64,000 nt of DNA from Elusimicrobiota bacterium (GTDB taxonomy: Bacteria > CG03 > SLGR01): assembly GCA_003553445.1 (NCBI GenBank), contig PWEK01000094.1:1-64000 (forward strand), read 5' to 3'. The notes under the pieces are model-generated. The model was given only the letters and a program-made list of their open reading frames with translations, was not told where the DNA came from and did not search any database. The first letter of the stretch is position 1. Every line of letters begins with the position of its first letter. The position numbers were made by a program, and so were the translations under genes. Shown here one piece after another: positions 61,980 to 64,000 of this stretch.

Positions 61980-62783
61980 CTAAGTATACCCCTTATCGAT
62001 TTCTTTCCTAACACTTATAGCAAATTTTCTTATCTCTTTAAAGTATGAACTCTTATCTCCATCTATTTTTTTTAAAAAAGCAGATCCGATTATTATCCCG
62101 TCTGCATATTCTGCTATATCGGCGGCCTGCTGTGGAGTGGAAATTCCAAAACCGCAATAGACCGGAACATCGCTGACTTTTACGGCGCCCTGCAGCCCCG
62201 AGGAAAGCTTACGGGGAAGTTTCTTTCTGGCCCCGGTAACCCCGTAAGAACTGACATAATAAAGAAAGGGCCTGCTTCTGGAAGAGATTTTTTTTATTCT
62301 GTTTTCATTGCATGAGGGCGCTGCCAGATATATTGTATCCAGCCCGTGTGACATAGCAGCTTTTTCAATGGCGGGATCTTCTCCGAAAGGCATATCAGGA
62401 ATTATCAATGCCGAAAAACCCGCTTCGGCGGCATCTCTAAACACCCTCTCCAAACCCAGCGCATAAAAAGGGTTTATGTAAGACATTAAAACCAGGGGAA
62501 TATCAATCTCATCTTTCATTTCCCCCACCGCCCTGATTATTCCCGGCAGGGTCGCTCCCTCTCTTATGGCGTCAAGGGAGGTTTTCTGAATAACCGGCCC
62601 ATCCGCAAGCGGATCCGAAAAAGGTATCCCTATCTCGAGAAAATCAGCAAGGCTGTTTTTATCGATATATTTTACTAATTCTTTAAAGCTTTCCATTGAA
62701 GGATATCCCCCGGTCAGAAAAAAACTCAGCCCGGTCCTGCCCGATGATGACAGCTCCGCTACTTTATCTTCAAGACGCTTCAT
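61980..62783 (-). CDS. trpA: Tryptophan synthase alpha chain
   Basis: 267 aa from ATG 62783, which overlaps the trpB stop as ATGA. Cleaves indole-glycerol phosphate. Catalytic Glu in FLEIGIPFSDPLADGPVIQ, the Asp in ALIIPDMPF, GVTGARKKLP loop and GFGISTPQQA, IIIGSAFLKKI phosphate site. Confidence 0.96.
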   Translation of the reverse strand: MKRLEDKVAELSSSGRTGLSFFLTGGYPSMESFKELVKYIDKNSLADFLEIGIPFSDPLADGPVIQKTSLDAIREGATLPGIIRAVGEMKDEIDIPLVLMSYINPFYALGLERVFRDAAEAGFSALIIPDMPFGEDPAIEKAAMSHGLDTIYLAAPSCNENRIKKISSRSRPFLYYVSSYGVTGARKKLPRKLSSGLQGAVKVSDVPVYCGFGISTPQQAADIAEYADGIIIGSAFLKKIDGDKSSYFKEIRKFAISVRKEIDKGYT

Positions 62784-63913
62784 AATCCACACCCTTTCAT
62801 TTTTCTAACAATCGGCAGGTCCTTCTCTCCCCTGCCGGAAAGACAAATAACCACGACATCATCCCTTTTCCACTTATTTTCCATTACCCAGGCAATGGCA
62901 TGAGCGGATTCAAGCGCAGGAATTATTCCCTCATTTCTTATCATCCAGTCAAACGCCTTCAAAGCCTGGGAATCCTCCGCCTTCCTGTACTCGGCCCTGC
63001 CCGAAGTTTTATAAAATGCGTGCTCCGGGCCTACTGCAGAATAATCAAGGCCGGGAGCTATTGAGTGAGTATTTCTCACCTGTCCGTCTCTGTCATATAA
63101 AATGTAGCTTTTCGCCCCATGCAGAACACCGACATTTCCGTTTACCAGAGATGCAGCGCCTGCCGCCTCAACCCCTGTCATTTTTATTTTATCTTTAAAA
63201 AATGGATAGAAAAGGCCTATTGAGTTTGATCCCCCGCCGACACAGGCAACAAGGTGTGTGGGAGTTTTTTTAAGCTGCATTTTTACCTCTTTGCCGATAA
63301 CCGACTGAAAATCCCTGACCATCATGGGGTAGGGATGAGGGCCCACGCAAGACCCCAGCAGGTAGTATATGTCCTCCGGGTTGCCGCTCCAGCATCTAAC
63401 GGCTGCATTAACGGCTTCTTTTAATGTTGCGCTGCCTTCTTCCACAGGATGAATTCTGGCTCCTAAAAGCTCCATCCTGGATACATTTTCGGACTGCCTT
63501 TCCATATCTTTGCTGCCCATAAAAACCCTGCAGTCAATGCCCAGCAGAGCCGCTGCTGTAGCAGCCGCCACACCATGCTGGCCGGCTCCTGTTTCTGCAA
63601 TTATCTCTTTTTTTCCCAGTTTTAAAGCGACAAGCGCCTGTCCCAGGGCGTTGTTTATCTTATGAGCGCCCGTATGGCATAAATCCTCTCTTTTTAGATA
63701 TACACTGCATCCGCAGAGGCCGGATATTTTCTCTGAAAAATAAAGGGGCGTCGGCCTGCCGGCGTAATCCTCAAGGAGTTTTTTCAATCTTTCTTTAAAT
63801 TCCCTTTCCCTCTTAAGCCTGTTATATTCCCGGGTTAACTCATTCAAAGCCCCCATCAGGGTCTCGGGAACATACCTGCCTCCGAAAGCCCCGTAATATC
63901 CTCTTTTTTTCAT
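62780..63913 (-). CDS. trpB: Tryptophan synthase beta chain
   Basis: PLP enzyme joining indole and serine. 377 aa. PLP Lys in HTGAHKINNALGQ, AETGAGQHG, GSMDME-type region, GGGSNS phosphate loop and CLSGRGEKDL. The alpha-channel tail is intact. Starts overlapping the trpF stop (ATGA). Confidence 0.96.
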   Translation of the reverse strand: MKKRGYYGAFGGRYVPETLMGALNELTREYNRLKREREFKERLKKLLEDYAGRPTPLYFSEKISGLCGCSVYLKREDLCHTGAHKINNALGQALVALKLGKKEIIAETGAGQHGVAAATAAALLGIDCRVFMGSKDMERQSENVSRMELLGARIHPVEEGSATLKEAVNAAVRCWSGNPEDIYYLLGSCVGPHPYPMMVRDFQSVIGKEVKMQLKKTPTHLVACVGGGSNSIGLFYPFFKDKIKMTGVEAAGAASLVNGNVGVLHGAKSYILYDRDGQVRNTHSIAPGLDYSAVGPEHAFYKTSGRAEYRKAEDSQALKAFDWMIRNEGIIPALESAHAIAWVMENKWKRDDVVVICLSGRGEKDLPIVRKMKGCGL

Positions 63914-64000
63914 AAGCTTTTTACCTGCCTTACTATCTTCTCAACCTTCCCTTTGCTTTTCCTGCCCGGCTCAGACTCGCTTCCCGTGGCTATATCAACG
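63910..64000 (-). CDS. trpF: 3' end of genuine phosphoribosylanthranilate isomerase
   Basis: The last 29 codons read VDIATGSESEPGRKSKGKVE...VKSL, the canonical TrpF C-terminus (DVSSGVESxPGxKD). The stop TGA overlaps the trpB start as ATGA. The rest of the gene is beyond the window, but this is clearly the ordinary trpF, in the usual trpF-trpB-trpA order. Confidence 0.88.
   Translation of the reverse strand, partial: VDIATGSESEPGRKSKGKVEKIVRQVKSL

Noticed and set aside
1-64000. CRISPR arrays, rRNA genes and tmRNA
   Set aside because: No regularly spaced repeats and no rRNA or ssrA-like sequence were seen on either strand.

Overview
The window (about 40% G+C by eye) looks like chromosomal DNA of an uncultured, anaerobic-type Gram-negative bacterium. 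LptD, TatA/TatC, a lipoprotein, a bactofilin and the TIGR03545/TIGR03546 pair indicate a diderm envelope. Stand-alone PASTA repeats, many short ATGA overlaps and several genes without AUG starts suggest a deep-branching candidate phylum rather than a well-studied clade. I cannot name the phylum from sequence alone. Nearly everything from 3.9 kb to the right end is read from the minus strand, in long tightly packed operons.

Layout. 1-2.45 kb: accessory remnant with the right end of an IS21 element (istB cut by the window edge), a DUF4062/RecG-C-like ATPase gene beheaded by that element, a fragment of a restriction-helicase-like gene, then tRNA-Phe. 2.6-4.5 kb: M23 peptidase and bactofilin, facing a lipoprotein. 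4.6-19.8 kb: a nucleoside and pentose-phosphate salvage block (cdd, mtnP, pdp, punA, deoB, tkt, deoC, rpiB, tpiA and a degenerate 5'-nucleotidase), with an unusual DnaA-like zinc-ribbon protein, a histidine kinase and a response regulator in the middle of it. 19.9-31.9 kb: core information genes (rho, coaE, polA, smpB, rpe, a PASTA protein, a UBA-like protein, xer recombinase, topA, dprA). 32-39.1 kb: LysM protein, P-loop kinase, sucrose-phosphate-synthase-like glycosyltransferase, TspO, a release-factor-like protein with an altered GGQ motif, YgjP-type metallopeptidase, NUDIX and a polytopic membrane protein. 39.1-40.6 kb: comM. 40.6-47.8 kb: a second accessory island (ATPase fragment, TPR and SEC-C proteins, sugar isomerase, AbiE-type toxin-antitoxin). 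48-50 kb: yraN, rplS, trmD, khpA, rpsP. 50-53.6 kb: small membrane, zinc-ribbon and PilZ proteins, tatC-tatA, a NifU-like protein, a glutaredoxin, a candidate small RNA and a NYN-domain remnant. 53.7-64 kb: envelope genes (TIGR03545/TIGR03546, DUF368, lptD), an MGMT-like protein, folC, accD, a divergent second TrpF-like gene, trpA, trpB and the 3' end of the real trpF.

How the parts fit. The salvage block turns nucleosides into bases and (deoxy)ribose phosphates (Cdd, PNP, Pdp, MtnP), isomerises them (DeoB), cleaves deoxyribose-5-phosphate (DeoC), and passes the carbon through transketolase, RpiB and TpiA to glycolysis. The widely conserved order rpsP-khpA-rimM-trmD-rplS-rnhB-yraN-comM-dprA-topA-xer can still be traced from right to left, but rimM and rnhB are missing from it and two insertions split it.

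The points most worth checking are the DnaA-AAA+/poly-Pro/zinc-ribbon protein coupled to a two-component pair, the release-factor-like protein with GGT for GGQ, the TrpF-like paralogue, the promoter-RNA-terminator unit at 53.3 kb, and the two genes (yraN and the UBA-like gene) that appear to start at AUA or AUU.
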